A stretch of DNA of 64,000 nt from Delphinus delphis (GCF_949987515.2 NC_082688.1:73660731-73724730), one strand, 5' to 3'. Positions 23,161 through 35,272 are shown, counted from the first letter of the stretch. Program-made: numbers and translations. The notes: generated by a model not told the origin, from the letters alone.

Positions 23161-24449
23161 GAAGGAGTGTGAGAGGGAAAAAAATTCACTATGTAATATA
23201 ATTACACGTCCTGGGGGAGCCAGATTGTTACCAGAAATAAAGTGAAAGGGAAATTCTTTCTGAGATTAAGTTGATATATAGAGGATTTTGTTGATGATGA
23301 AAAGTATAGTATTTTGAAAATTGTAGATTTTATATTTCATTTTCAGTTCAGTACCTTGTTTACTTGCTCCATTTTTGGTATTTATGTTTTTGCTTTGATA
23401 TAAAGTTAATTTTGTTTGGGAAAAAATTGTGTTTTCTTCCTGCATTTTCAACAGTCATTGCCCAGAAAGATGTTTCCTTGTAAGCTTAAATTTATCTAAC
23501 AATTTTTTTCAAATCCTATTATCTATCAATTTGATAGCAAAACAAAATCCCTAATATACTAAAAAGGTTCTAAAGGCATTTTCTAGTGAGATCCTAATGG
23601 CAAACATTACAGACTGTAGAGAAGAGAACCAAAACAATGATTCTGGGAATGTTCATTCAGATATAGTGAGGCAAGAAGCTGAGGGTATGAAATTCTTTAT
23701 ATTCTTTTCTCTATTTAGTTTTCCTTACTCTCTCCATTCTTTTCCTTGAGTTCATCTCTAGTCCTTTGTATTTTCTCCTACTTTTCCATTTAATTTATTT
23801 CTTTCTTTCCTCAACCTTTCAATTTTTGCTCCCCATTTTTTTCACCTTTTTTCTCCTTTTCCAGAATTCTATCTTTCAAATGGAAAGTAGTTAAGCAATA
23901 TGTTAATTTCCACCATCTTCCTTATTTTTACCCTTCCCACCAGCATTGTAGGACATTTGTCACCTCATCTGAGATTCCAGCAATGTTCATTCATTTGTAC
24001 TTATGGAAAAGTATTGTTCACTATCTCTAGCATTTGTTGGCAAAGGTCTCTCATTAATAATTCTGACCTCACTTAGTACCAACAAGTTGGTAAACAACGT
24101 GCAGTGACATTTCAAATGTATTTAGAATTTATAGCAATTGCGGAAAACAGGTCTCCTCTATCCATTCTATTTTTTTTTTAAAGCAAGAACCAAACTGAAA
24201 CAGAGATTATGAGTCACTGAAAAGTTTGTTTTTTCTTCGAGTAAAATATTAATACAAATCAAGCAAATATATTTTAGAAAAGTCTTTGGAATATTTTAAG
24301 TATCTTAGTGTTCTAATTTTTCAAACATCTTAACTTTTTTTTTGAAAATATGAAAAAAATCACAAATAATATTAAAGTGTCTCATAATTACTCAAAAACA
24401 TGTCCTATATTAAATCTGACATGCTATGATACATTCAGAGACGGTATGT
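23161..24449. other. unique DNA, 1.3 kb
   Basis: No gene or named repeat. A pyrimidine-rich stretch at about 23690-23880 stands out but is not a pure simple repeat. Confidence 0.4.
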
Positions 24450-24690
24450 ATGAGAGCTTGGTGGTTAATCGCCTGGCCTCATCAGACAGATTGTGTCATT
24501 ATGAAATCTGACCATGTCACCTACTAGCTACATACCTTTGGATGAAGTATTAACTCCTCTTTTTCTTATGTAAAAATAAGGACAATAGTACTCTCCTTAC
24601 AGACTTGTTGGGAGTGTTAAATAGCACACATAAAGCACTGAAAGCTGTGTCTGACTAATAAATAGTAATGACTCAATAAAAGTTTGCCAT
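24450..24690 (+). mobile_element. MIR SINE
   Basis: Forward-orientation MIR: 'gagagcttggtggttaatc', 'gaccatgtcacctactagct', 'aataaggacaatagtact', 'cagacttgttgggagtgtta', 'cataaagcactgaaagctgt', 'aatagtaatgactcaataaa'. All MIR blocks are present in order. Bases 24691-25052 hold nothing recognised. Confidence 0.88.
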
Positions 24691-25052
24691 TAATGTTGCA
24701 TAACACTTTGATATGTTTAATGTTCATAGATGACCAATAAAGCGAGAGATTTAGAGTATTATCCACAATATTTCTCCCCTTCTCCTTTTTAATGGATAAG
24801 CATCAATAAAGATAAACTGATGAATGATCAGTTAATTAAGTAAAAGCGAAGTCAATTTGTATGGCTTGTCAAGTTATGATAGGCACAGTTTTAAAGCAAA
24901 GGACGAATGAATTGAATGCAATAAATAAAATGAAATGTCTTCTGCCTCTAAAAGGAACATTTGTATCTGTCTTAATACTTAGAAACATTTTCTCTTGTTC
25001 AGTCAAAATACAGGAAGTATTTTATGTGTTTTTATTACAAATAGATATGCTT

Positions 25053-25383
25053 CTTTTTTTTTGGCTGCATTGGGTCTTCGTTACTGCATGCGGGCTTTCT
25101 CTAGTTGCAGCAAGCTGGGGCTACTCTTCGTTGCAGTGCACGGGCTTCTCATTGCAGTGGCTTCTCTTGTTGCACAGCACGGGCTCTAGGCACGTGGGCT
25201 TCAGTAGTTGTGGCACATGTGATCAGTAGTTGTGGCTCGTGGGCTCTAGAGCACAGGCTCAGTAGTTGTGGCACACAGGCTTAGTTGCTCTGCGGCATGT
25301 GGGATCTTCCCGGACCAGGGCTCGAACTCATGTCCCCTGCATTGGCAGGCAGATTCTTAACCACTGCACCACCAGGGAAGCCC
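25053..25383 (-). mobile_element. CHR SINE, long (CHR-1-like) form
   Basis: Reverse orientation: short T tail, 'ggctgcattgggtcttcgtt', repeated 'cagtagttgtggc' units, then the tRNA-like head ending 'accaccagggaagccc'. The candidate target duplication is only 'tgcttct' (25048-25054, 25384-25390), so this copy is older or was trimmed. Several overlapping plus-strand open frames are repeat sequence. Confidence 0.95.
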
Positions 25384-26139
25384 TGCTTCTATTTTTAATT
25401 GTGTTAAAAATATTTAATATACATTATATTATTAAATTTTCAAATTTTATAAATAAACATTTTAATGCCAAAATTTAAACTGTGGGTCAATTAAAATTTC
25501 AATTATTTTATAAATTTCAACTTATAACTATATATGAATAACATCTTAATGTATTGAAGAGTGATTTTTAAAGTGACATTGCTTATTCTTTTTGTCATAA
25601 ATTATGTAAAACAATGCTTGTGTGCTACATCATTTTCATGGTTACGTTTTCAAAACAAAAATCAAGATTTCAAAACAAAAATCAAGATATACTATCTGAT
25701 AAATCTCATTATACCTTTTACACATAATTGAAGTAAAGACTATAGAGGAAGATCAGGACATATGGTAACTTGATCTCAATCTTCCCTCTAAAGTCACTTG
25801 ACAAAATATCTGAGTCCAATTTTTGTTGATAAACTCTAGTACATAAACAGAAACATGACAGGCAGGTATAATAAGCAAATAATGTTTCTCAGAACCTACA
25901 GAATCTGATTCAGCACTGTTTTTCTCCTCTCTAATGAGTACTGCTTAATACTTAATGAACTCAGCTCAAAACAAGGTCTTCTATCCAATTGTCATCTTCC
26001 TACTTGGCCAACTATGGATTGCCAAAGTACAAAGAAGACTTTAAGATTGACTAACAAATTAAGTTAATTTTAACTTAATTATCTTAACTTTATTAACTTG
26101 GATAATAGTTCACTTAATCCTTAAAAAAAAAAACTAGGA
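25384..26139. other. unique DNA, 0.75 kb
   Basis: Very AT-rich at the left; nothing named. It contains a head-to-tail duplication of about 20 bp ('caaaacaaaaatcaagat') at 25651-25688. Confidence 0.45.
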
Positions 26140-26255
26140 ATTTGGTTACAGATTAGATAAGAAAATGGAGATTCTTGGGATTAGGTAACTTGTCCAAGCT
26201 AGTAAGTGTTGGTGCTAGGGTCTGAACCTCAGAATATGGGTTATTAAACATTCTG
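26140..26255 (-). mobile_element. MIR SINE fragment
   Basis: Antisense MIR: 'gattaggtaacttgtccaag', 'ctagtaagtgttggtgctag', 'ggtctgaacctcag'. This is the middle third only. Confidence 0.72.
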
Positions 26256-26632
26256 GTGTGCTATTCCAGCTTGACTATAAACTGTTTGACTATGAAATGA
26301 GCAGAGATGGGAAAATAAGATCACATATTCTGTTTCTGAGGATTAACTGATTACATTAGGAATGAACAGGCCTTAGCTTCTTAAAGCAGTAGTTAATTCT
26401 GTCATCAAAAAAAAAAAAAAAAGAAAAAAAAGTTTATTTTCAAAGGTAATGCTGTGTGGCTGGGCCCTAATGATGGCTTTTAATCTTAACTCTTTCCACC
26501 TTATAGCCAGAATAATCACTCAACTAGATCCAACTCTGAAAGTATTGTCTGTTAAGTAGATTTTAATCAGAGTTTATAAAAAAAAGTAAGGATTAAAAAA
26601 TGTCATCAATGGCTAGTCACCACGATTTCTGA

Positions 26633-26710
26633 TCTCACTCTCCAATCTCTCTCCCTCTCGCCTTCCCCTCCCCCACCCTCTCCATCCCCTCCCCTCTCTC
26701 TGCTCTCTAG
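26633..26710. repeat. CT-rich polypyrimidine tract
   Basis: About 78 bp almost entirely C and T with one short break (words such as 'tctctctccctctcgcc' and 'cccctcccctctctctg'). Such tracts can form triplex DNA. Confidence 0.85.
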
Positions 26711-28580
26711 AAACCTTGTGTCACCTTCTACTCTCAGGAATGACACTCCCCACTTTTGAGATGAAAACTGCACTCTCCTATCCCCTTCAAATTAAATTCT
26801 TCCCATTAGCTCTCCAGATTTTTATAATTGTTTACTAAGAAATTTATCTTTTCCAGAACACTTGGGGAGGCGAAAAGAGAGTTGAGGGTTGGAAATAAGA
26901 GTGTGCACACACACGTTGACATGAATTTGCCCTGCTATGTTACTTGATAGCTTCTTTTTCTCTTAAGAGGAGATTTTGTAAAATTTTCAGTTTAAATATC
27001 TGTACACTCTCACATTCATAAGTTGGTTAAGTCAACAATGTCAAGGGAAAGAGAACAGAGAAACAAAATTAGGGTATTTTTGCCAAAAAAATAATAATCT
27101 CATATAGTTTCAGAATTTCTGCTTTTGTGGACTTATGTTTATAGTTAAGTCTTTAAAGAAGTGGCTTGGCAACTATTAAAGGAGAAAACTGATGAATTCA
27201 TAATAGATAATATAACATAAATCATGGAAGTCACAAGGCAAAAGCTAAATGAAGGACTGATGGAGAAGAGCTAACTTGTTTATAATAATAATCAAAAAAG
27301 CCTCAATAAAAAATTTTAAAACTTTGATTTTGAGGAGAGATTTATCCTTTTTAACTACTCTATATATTGCCTTTAATTGTAACTATTGATACTTTCATAA
27401 CTTGGATTAGAGACTGAGACTTTTCATATTGGAATTTCTAATATTCTCATTACCTTTCTTCATTTGAGAGAATATTAAAAATTCCATTTTCCATTTAATA
27501 GTTCACTTGATGTCCATAACACAAACTAAAGCTAAGCTCATAAATAAAAATAAAGGTAATGTGTGTGATGTAATGATTTGGAACATTCCTGTTAAGAACT
27601 GCCACTTATTATTTAAAATGTATGACATTTAATCACACTTCAATGCCTTTACATTCTTCCTCTTCTCTCTCCCCAGTTTTAGTTTATTCCTAAAAAAAGA
27701 ATGTAGATATTTTTATCACCTTTGGTAAGATTCACTAATTTCATGTTTCAGTAAAACAAAAAAATTAAATCCTTATTAATGAAAATGAGTTCTCCTTGAG
27801 TCAAAATCCTAAAAGAAACCAGTAGGATAGTATACTGTCAGAAAAAGAATAAGACAGTTCTATATTACATAATGAAGAAACACTGTAAGTAACTCCATTT
27901 TCTTTCTAGTCATTTTCTAAAATTCTTATTCTAATTTGGACTATGTCCATGCAATAAGGAAAAGTCAATATTCTACAGAGAAGTGATAATATCTCTTTAG
28001 CACACAGAGATAACCAAAAGGGGAAGATAGGAAGATGTATGCTATCACCAGAAAGAATGAGGAAAGTCTATGTGTATATACATGGAGCAATTTCTAATTT
28101 ATACTATTAAATGGAGGGAAAAAAGATGCAGAAGAATATGTTATGGATTGCATATAAAGGGGAAAAAAGATATATACATAGGTGTCTGAGTGTTCTTATA
28201 CTATCTCTAAAAGAGTTGGTAAGTTATTTCCCTCTGGAGAAGAGTACTAGATAGTTGTCAGATGTGGACAGAAGGAAGATATAGTCTTTGTTATATATAC
28301 TTTTGTATTTTTAAGTTGTTCTATGAAGTTCACATATTTATTACTGAAAAAATAAAAATTTATGAAGAAGATATCTGTCGCTATGCAGAAGAGGTCTGGC
28401 ACTCATCATTATTGAGACTCAGTGCTAATTTTATAGCCTATCTAGATTTGGGACAGATTTAAGAGTTTTGCAAAGTCTCTGAAAGCTTCTTTAATTTGTT
28501 GTAAGCACATAAATATATATATTTTAAAATACAAGCACTAACATTCCTATGTAATATGTAACTTGAGTGAGAAATTGCTT

Positions 28581-28608
28581 TGATGATGTATTAAGCTACA
28601 CATCATCA
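28581..28608. repeat. inverted repeat, 9-bp arms
   Basis: 'tgatgatgt' and 'acatcatca' are perfect complements with a 10-nt spacer. A further 'tgatgatga' follows at 28625. Confidence 0.85.
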
Positions 28609-29457
28609 GAGCCAGCAGTCACTCTGATGATGAATTGGTGCAGTAAATCTCCAAGTGGGACACATTGAAAAAGTATTACTCAAAAGAGAACGGTCTTCAA
28701 GTTAAAAACTGATCCAACATAAAATTCAAAGAGAAAACTATACAGAAACAATTTATCTGTTGCCAAGAAGTGATATGCAAGCAAAGATGTCTTCTCAGGG
28801 CACTTCTGTTTTGAACATTACAACTTTAGCAGCTCAGGGGAAATCAAAACAATGTGCCCCTTCTTCCAGCATCCAAAATTGATCCTGGATATAAGTGGCT
28901 AAGAGCACACCCAAGGCATCATCAGAGGAGAGAAGAAGGCTCACTGAGTACCAAAGATTTAAAGGTGACATAGGAGGTGAAAAAATAGGGGCAGGGGAGG
29001 CATTTCAGAAGATGATCTATATACAATTTAAGTGAGAATTTGTTCTGAAGGCTGAAGAGCTGAAAAACTGCAATGCAATGCAGAACCCAAGTCCAGAACA
29101 TGGCAACGAACAGGGAAGCATGAAGTGCATGTCACAGGTCAAGTTCAGAAGCGGTTTAGGGAATCCTCCCTGAGTTAGAAACTGGCAGAGAAGAGGGAAT
29201 TTCACAGGTTGATTCAGGATTTTTCTATTTATTAATCATATGACCTTGGGAATTTTGAAATAATCTTTTGGCATTCAGATTAGAAAGAAAAATTTAGGAT
29301 AGAGATGGAAAATGCTCACTTGCATCCATTACAAGTCACCAAAGAAGGTTTTGAACAAATGTGTCTGTGGTTGTTTTGTTCCTTTGCTTGAGAATCTTTA
29401 AGCAAACACAGAACATGATCTTTTAGAGGTCACCACGTGTGTAAGCAGGGGGAGCAT

Positions 29458-29585
29458 CTTGCAATTAATTCATTAATTCAGTAAGCATGTATTACAGAGT
29501 GCTTGGTGTGCATCAGGTACTGTGGCCAGCTCTGAGGACAGAAAAGTGAACAAAGGAGACATAGTAACTCTTTGCCTTTATCAGC
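29458..29585 (-). mobile_element. L2 3'-end fragment
   Basis: Antisense L2 end: 'attcattaattcagtaagca', 'gcttggtgtgcatcaggtac', 'tgtggccagctctgagga'. It corresponds to the 'attcattcaacaaat ... gtgccaggcactgtgctagg' antisense end of L2. Confidence 0.7.
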
Positions 29586-29620
29586 TTTGTCCCCTTTTTG
29601 TTTCCCTTGTCTAACAGCAT

Positions 29621-29831
29621 CTTCTTTTTTTTTTTTTTCCGCGGTACGCGGGCCTCTCACTGTTGCGTCCTCTCCCGTTGCGGAGCACAGGCTCCGGACG
29701 CGCAGGCTCAGCGGCCATGGCTCACGGGCCCAGCCGCTCCGCGGCATATGGGATCTTCCCGGACCGGGGCACGAACCCGTGTTCCCTGCATCGGCAGGCG
29801 GACTCTCAACCACTGTGCCACCAGGGAAGCC
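29621..29831 (-). mobile_element. CHR SINE, short (CHR-2-like) form, with 16-bp target duplication
   Basis: Reverse orientation: T run, 'gcggtacgcgggcctctcac', 'ggacgcgcaggctcagcggc', head ending 'ccaccagggaagcc'. A perfect 16-bp duplication 'ctaacagcatcttctt' is at 29611-29626 and 29832-29847. CpGs are well kept, so the insertion is young. Open frames on both strands here are SINE sequence. Confidence 0.97.
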
Positions 29832-29847
29832 CTAACAGCATCTTCTT

Positions 29848-30557
29848 AATCCTTCAATGTACCGCATGTTTCATGTGACTCAAGTGATCATCTGTGGCCA
29901 CTCCATCCCAAGGTATGATCTCCCTCTTCTGAATTTCATTGAATTTCACAGCTGGATGAAACATTCTAATCTAGTTCAACATTTTCAACTTAGATGAGAC
30001 AGTGGTGGCCTACACAAATCAAGTGACTTAAGTGTTCAGGTTGTATATATTGAGTTGTATTGAACCCGGTCTTCTAACCTTTTTCAAGACTTCTCCCACT
30101 TCATCATGCCTGCATATTTACTTGTCTGTGCCACTCACTTGGCACGTGACCTACACGGCCTTATTTGTTTTTAACTCTTTGAGTGTATAATTTATGTCTT
30201 TCCCAACTGAAGAGAACTTTGAGTCTAAGGACGAGGTCTAATTTATCTATGTATTCTCCTCCATCCCAACCCAGGAGGACCTCACAGTCTTCCTGACATA
30301 GGAACATGACTGCAGATATTACTCTTGTTAACTTTCCTCAATCACTAAGTTCTGAAAGAAGAGCCATTCCAAGTAGTGCTCTCCAAGTGACCCCAATCAT
30401 GTCAGTTTGAAAAAATAAACTGTGAGTCTCTTCTAACATCACATTCCAAAAAGGAATTCCATCTATATATGGAATTGTGGCAAAAGCACTTGAAGGAAAG
30501 GCAGTGAACTCCAGGGAAAGAACTAGTACATCAACTCCTAAGCTGCCCAGTTCTTTT
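29848..30557. other. unique DNA, 0.7 kb
   Basis: No gene or recognised repeat. 'gaatttcattgaatttcac' near 29932 is a small local duplication. Confidence 0.4.
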
Positions 30558-30572
30558 AGATTAATTTCTTTT

Positions 30573-30867
30573 TAAAAAAATTTTACTGAAGTATAGTTGA
30601 TTTACAATGTTGTGTTTAATTTCTGCTGTACAGCAAAGGGACTCAGTTATATATGTATATATATTTTTTCTTTTTCACATTCTTTTCCATTATGGTTTAT
30701 CACAGGATATTGTATATAGTTTCCTGTGTTATACAGTAGGACCTTGTTGTTTATCCATCATATATATATAATATATATAATAGTTTGCATCTGCTAATCC
30801 CAAATTCCCAGTCCTTCTCTCTCCCACCCTCCTCCCCCTTGGCAACCACATGTCTGTTCTTTATATC
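30573..30867 (-). mobile_element. L1 3'-end insertion, 5'-truncated
   Basis: Antisense L1 3' UTR: 'actgaagtatagttgattta', 'ctgctgtacagcaaaggg', 'gttatacagtaggaccttgt', 'cccaccctcctcccccttgg'. Flanked by 'agattaatttctttt' (30558-30572) and 'agattgatttctttt' (30868-30882), 14 of 15 bases identical. It contains AT-rich runs at 30640-30665 and 30750-30782. Confidence 0.94.
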
Positions 30868-30882
30868 AGATTGATTTCTTTT

Positions 30883-32467
30883 GATGTAGTGGGAAAAAAA
30901 AAAAAGTTCTTGGATATGATTTAACAAACATTTTGGGTAAAATAGTCGCTGAACATTGTAATGCTGAAGCTAACTGAAATACTGAAATATTTGAGATAGG
31001 AAAGAAAGACAGCTCAGTGGCAACAGATAGGAAGCCTTTTGCTATAGGATGTTTTTTTCAAGGATTAGAGTGAGGAACTCCTAAAATCAGCTCTGGCTAA
31101 TGAAACTGAGGATATTGCCACAAATTCCTGAAAGATTATTTTAAAGATATAAACTTGATACAAATATTTATTACTTTTGCACATAAGAAACACTTTCCAC
31201 TCCTCCCCTTTTTCCAGGTTTCATTTGAAAATCCAATTATACAGAAATGCAGTTTTAATTATAATATTGATTTTACTTCTTTGCTAGGAGTGGGACTAAT
31301 TCAATTAGTTCTAATTATGTGCACAGAGTGGTCGGACTAATACTGCAAGATGTTGGCCCACAAATTTCATACAACTTTTCTTAACATCCAAATCAGAGAG
31401 GAAAATTAAGGCTCTGAAAGGCCTGATATTGTGCAGACCTTTAATAAAGGAAAACAAGGAAGGAGATACAATAGTCTGTTGAAGAATTTGACAAGTTGAC
31501 GGGGATTGGGGGGCGTTCAGCTGCAAAATTGTTGTGCAAATCAGATTTTATTTAGGCTTTGCAATTAGTGACTGCAGCAGAATTTAGAGAACTTTTATGA
31601 GAAGCAAGAGGAAGACTAATGAAACAGCAATAAAGAAGAAATGTTCAGTGGTAACAACTACTTTTCCATTTAGAAAAAGCAAGGCAAGATCAAATGATAG
31701 GTTTAATAATTTAGATAAAAATGAGCAGGATGTTTTATAGAAATAAGAGGTGGTATGATAATTGTTAAATGTACTAGACTATTAAACAGATGGAGAAGAC
31801 TTTATTCAAAGCTATTGTAATGGGGGAAACAGATCTGAACTCTGATTTCTACTCTGCTGAAACCATGAGCAGAATGGGAAGATTTTTCAGGCCACCTGTG
31901 TTTGTTAATTTGCTTTACCCAAAGGAAAAGTAAACTTTCTTGTATCTTCATGACAGGAGGCAGTTTTATAACTTGAAGCAAGGTGCCCGCCAGTTAGGCT
32001 CTTTCCCTCCCACAGAGATCCGGAGATAGAGGCCTAACCTTCCTTGATGATTACATATCAAAGGGTTGTCTCTAAGGTCACTGAAAAAAACAGTCAGAGG
32101 TATAAAATGGGCGAGAGACTTTTTTAAAGATTTACATCTCAAAGGGGCATAGAAAGAATTTGCAATTACAAGTTTCTTAAACTAAATATTACTCAGAGAA
32201 AAGAGAGGTCGGGGCCTAGAGTCAGGTGAAGTCTGTCTACAGTTTAGTCAGTCAGAGGGGAACAAACATGAAAATCTTCTTGGTCAGTACTTTGGAAGAA
32301 GGTAAGGTGTTTCTTTGAATATGAAAATACAGGGCCCTTCCACTCCAATTAAAAAAAAAAAAAACTGAAAATACTAACAGTGAAACACTTATTTGTGTGT
32401 ACCTTAATCTTTGTTCACATTTACATCTAATGTAAACCTTTAAAAAATGTAGCCACTGACAGGAGTT
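30883..32467. other. unique DNA, 1.6 kb, with a homeodomain-type palindrome
   Basis: No gene or named repeat. The part from 31150 to 31760 has a conserved-element texture with several ATTA/TAAT cores, including the palindrome at 31295-31309. Two open frames (61 and 71 codons) overlap antisense to each other and have no domain. Confidence 0.35.
31295..31309. repeat. perfect 15-bp palindrome 'actaattcaattagt'
   Basis: Arms 'actaatt' and 'aattagt' flank a single c, giving two head-to-head TAAT cores. Another 'ctaatta' follows at 31311. This is the form of paired homeodomain sites, but function is inference. Confidence 0.85.
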
Positions 32468-32660
32468 GCTCCGTTTGGAAACCAGGAGATCTGGGTACAA
32501 GCTGCTCTCTGGCACTTACTAGCTATAAGACTTCAAAAAAGTAAAGTCATTTTCTTTCTCTGATTTTAATGTCTCATCTATGAAATGAAAGACTTAGAAA
32601 GGCTTGGCCTTGGTGATAGTCTCAGGTCTCTTCCAGGTTTTATATTCCATGAGTCTATGT
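32468..32660 (+). mobile_element. MIR3-like SINE
   Basis: Forward MIR3-type blocks: 'gagatctgggtacaagctgc', 'ggcacttactagctataaga', then the MIR3-specific end 'ggtctcttccaggttttata' and 'ttccatgagtct'. Confidence 0.75.
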
Positions 32661-33614
32661 GTGTGGTCTCTACAGAAATACTTATAATTCTGGTAATCTC
32701 ATTTAACTGCTTTTTTCAATAGAAAATATGTACCCTAATATCTTGGGAGAAACTTTGAGTGATCAACTCCTTCTCTACAATCAAATGGCAAGTAAAATAA
32801 AAACTAGGGGAAATTATGTTTCTCTAGCACACAACTCTCTCCCCAAAAAACACCAAGACAAGAGAAGACAAAACAAAACAATACCCCAGCTTCTTTCCCG
32901 TCACATCTCAGATGCCTTCTGCAAACTTATCATTGCCTGACCTCTTCCTCAAGGTATGAAAATAGCTTCAGAGCACCAGATCAATCAAAAAGCTTCCTGT
33001 ATTCTCTCAATGACTGTGTAAGATCACGACCTTGAAGCTGCAGTCTTGCTCCTTCTGTATATACTGGGATGTACAGATAACTTATGGAATTTAACCTATT
33101 TGGAACAATGTCCATGTATCACCTGGATCTTTAGCTTTGCCTGTGATCCCAAAGTCACCATGGCTCTTCAAGTATTATATCAGTACGATCATTATAAACC
33201 CTTACCTTGGATGCCACTGATGGGCCCAAACTATTAGAGTATTCAAATATGTTAAAATATTTAGGGGAAGGCTTCCATTAGCTTTCTATATAGTCACTTA
33301 GAATTAACCTTTCTCTCTACGTTGGTGACAAAGAAACTATCTATAAGTATTAACCCTTCCAGGAAAGAAAGCAGCCTAATCCAGATAAGCAACATTTCTT
33401 TAGAAAGTCTGTGAACTGCAGTTTTAGAATAAGCCTTTGGGTAGATCTGAAATTTTATCTGATTGGTAGCTACCTAGTCTAAGAAAATTAATTAATTAAT
33501 AAATTATTAATCTATAATTAAAGGAAAACGCACAAATAGCAAAAAATTAGCTTCAATGTCAAAAAGGCCAAATTATTGCAAAAAAATTATAAAAATAATC
33601 ATGTCGATGATTAT
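32661..33614. other. unique DNA, 0.95 kb
   Basis: No gene or repeat I can name. The 63- and 70-codon open frames have no recognisable domain. An AT-rich run lies at 33487-33512. Confidence 0.4.
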
Positions 33615-33955
33615 TGGGGCTTCCCTGGTGGCGCAGTGCTTAAGAATCCACCTGCCAATGCAGGGGACATGGGTTCGATCCCTGGTCCGGGAAGATCACA
33701 CATACCGCAGAGCAACTAAGCCCGTGCGCCACAACTACTGAGCCTGTGCTCTAGAGCCCACGAGCCACAACTACTGAGCCTGAGTGTCACAACTACTGAA
33801 GCCTGCACGCCTAGAGCCCAGGTACTGCAACAAGAGAAGCCACTTCAAGGAGAAGACCGTGCACTGCAACGAAGAATAGCCCCAGCTCACCACAACTAGA
33901 GAAAGCCTGCGCGCAGCAACAAAGACCCAACGCAGCCAAAAATATTAATTAATTA
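33615..33955 (+). mobile_element. CHR SINE, long (CHR-1-like) form
   Basis: Forward orientation: head 'ggcttccctggtggcgcagt', B box 'gggttcgatccc', then repeated 'cacaactactgagcc' units, the 3' block 'gcagcaacaaagacccaacg' and the tail 'gcagccaaaaatattaatta'. Short candidate target duplications containing 'gatgatt' lie at 33606-33612 and 33965-33971. It has inserted beside an older MIR. Confidence 0.95.
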
Positions 33956-33961
33956 ATAAAA

Positions 33962-34150
33962 AATGATGATTTCTGGCACTATTCTAAGCACTTTACCTGT
34001 ATTAACTCATTTAATCCTCATTTTCACCGTTTTACATAAATGAAAACAAGGCAAAGATTAAGTAATTTACCCAAAGTCACAAAACTAGTAAATGGCAAAG
34101 TGGGTATTCAAAGCTCAGAGGTCCTACACACTAAGCCTTTTTCACATTGC
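33962..34150 (-). mobile_element. MIR SINE
   Basis: A good antisense MIR: 'tctggcactattctaagcac', 'tgtattaactcatttaatcc', 'aagattaagtaatttaccca', 'aagtcacaaaactagtaaat', 'gggtattcaaagctcagagg'. Its 3' end abuts the CHR SINE. Confidence 0.88.
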
Positions 34151-34414
34151 CACACTAGCTTTCAAAGACTCACCAGTTTTTAATTCCAACAGCCATGTAG
34201 TAAATATCTCGTTTTACTCTCAAGAACAGTGGGGTGATTACTTAACAAAATATTTTGAATATTTTATCAATTTAATTAGCGAAAAGCAGTCTTTGCTATT
34301 TGAATATGCATTTATTTAATTACTACTGAGTTTGAACACTAACAACTCTCTGTTTAATCATTTTCATTTACAAGTTGCCTGTCCTGAACTCATTTTTTTC
34401 CTATTAAGGTAGTA

Positions 34415-34434
34415 TACATACATTATTGTATGTA
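34415..34434. repeat. perfect inverted repeat, 8-bp arms
   Basis: 'tacataca' and 'tgtatgta' with a 4-nt spacer, in a TATG/CATA-rich stretch that runs to about 34495. Confidence 0.85.
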
Positions 34435-34740
34435 ATACATATAATATATAGAAATGTATTTATGCATGTAATACATATAAAGTATGTATGTAATGATTTT
34501 TAATTTTTTTATAGTGTCTGTGTTTTTTCTTTAGAGTTAGCATTTTTATATTGCTAAAAGCATTCAAATTGTCTTTATGGTTACTCACAAAATACTTAAT
34601 ACTTTATTTGTAAAAAGGCCTCATTGTTCTAAATCAGATAAACATTTTCTTGTATCTTCTAAGATATTTGTTTATGCTTTATTATTTTTATATTTAAAGC
34701 TTCAATACATGTGGAATATACTAAGATCAGGTAATATAAA

Positions 34741-34744
<4 letters not shown>

Positions 34745-34772
<28 letters not shown>
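34745..34772. repeat. (TC)14 microsatellite
   Basis: A 28-bp uninterrupted CT dinucleotide run. Confidence 0.96.
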
Positions 34773-34776
<4 letters not shown>

Positions 34777-35270
34777 TAACTAACCAATTTTGTCCCATAG
34801 CTATTATTTAACGTTTTGTGTTTTCATTGAATTGAAATAAGATTTTTCTATGTAGTACACTTTTTCTAACTTTCTTTTATTTGCTTGACCAATATATCTA
34901 TTCCTGTGCATTTCCTTCCATACAGCTAAATCACTGAAAATTTATTTTTCAATTTAGGTATATCTATTAGTATTATTTTTTCAAAATGTATTTGTAATTG
35001 ACTATGTATACTTACTAAACATTAGACTAAAACATTAGACTAAACATTAAATTATGATCAGATTCAAAAAAGAAAAATCCCATTGATTAAAATTGAATTT
35101 AACTTACAAATTAATTTATGGAGAACTGATGTGATGACATAATTTAAATAAACTTAGATCCCAAACATGGCATTAATTTCCATCTAGTCAAGTCTTCTTC
35201 GTACTGGTTCTTCACATTTCTTATAAATTTAATTCATAAGAATTAAATAATCTGACTGGCCATGATAAAT

Positions 35271-35272
35271 AA

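Larger units (their letters stand above)
26256..29457. other. unique DNA, 3.2 kb
   Basis: No gene or confidently named dispersed repeat. It contains an A-rich tract at 26407-26434, a polypyrimidine tract at 26633-26710 and a small inverted repeat at 28581-28608. Open frames of 60-66 codons have no domain. Confidence 0.4.
34151..35270. other. AT-rich unique DNA, 1.1 kb
   Basis: No gene. It contains an inverted repeat at 34415-34434, a (TC)14 tract at 34745-34772 and three head-to-tail copies of a unit of about 13 bp ('aacattagactaa') at 35019-35047. Confidence 0.45.

Noticed and set aside
29478..29878. Four open frames of 71-111 codons
   Set aside because: CHR SINE sequence read on both strands; the same proteins-by-chance recur at the other SINE copies.
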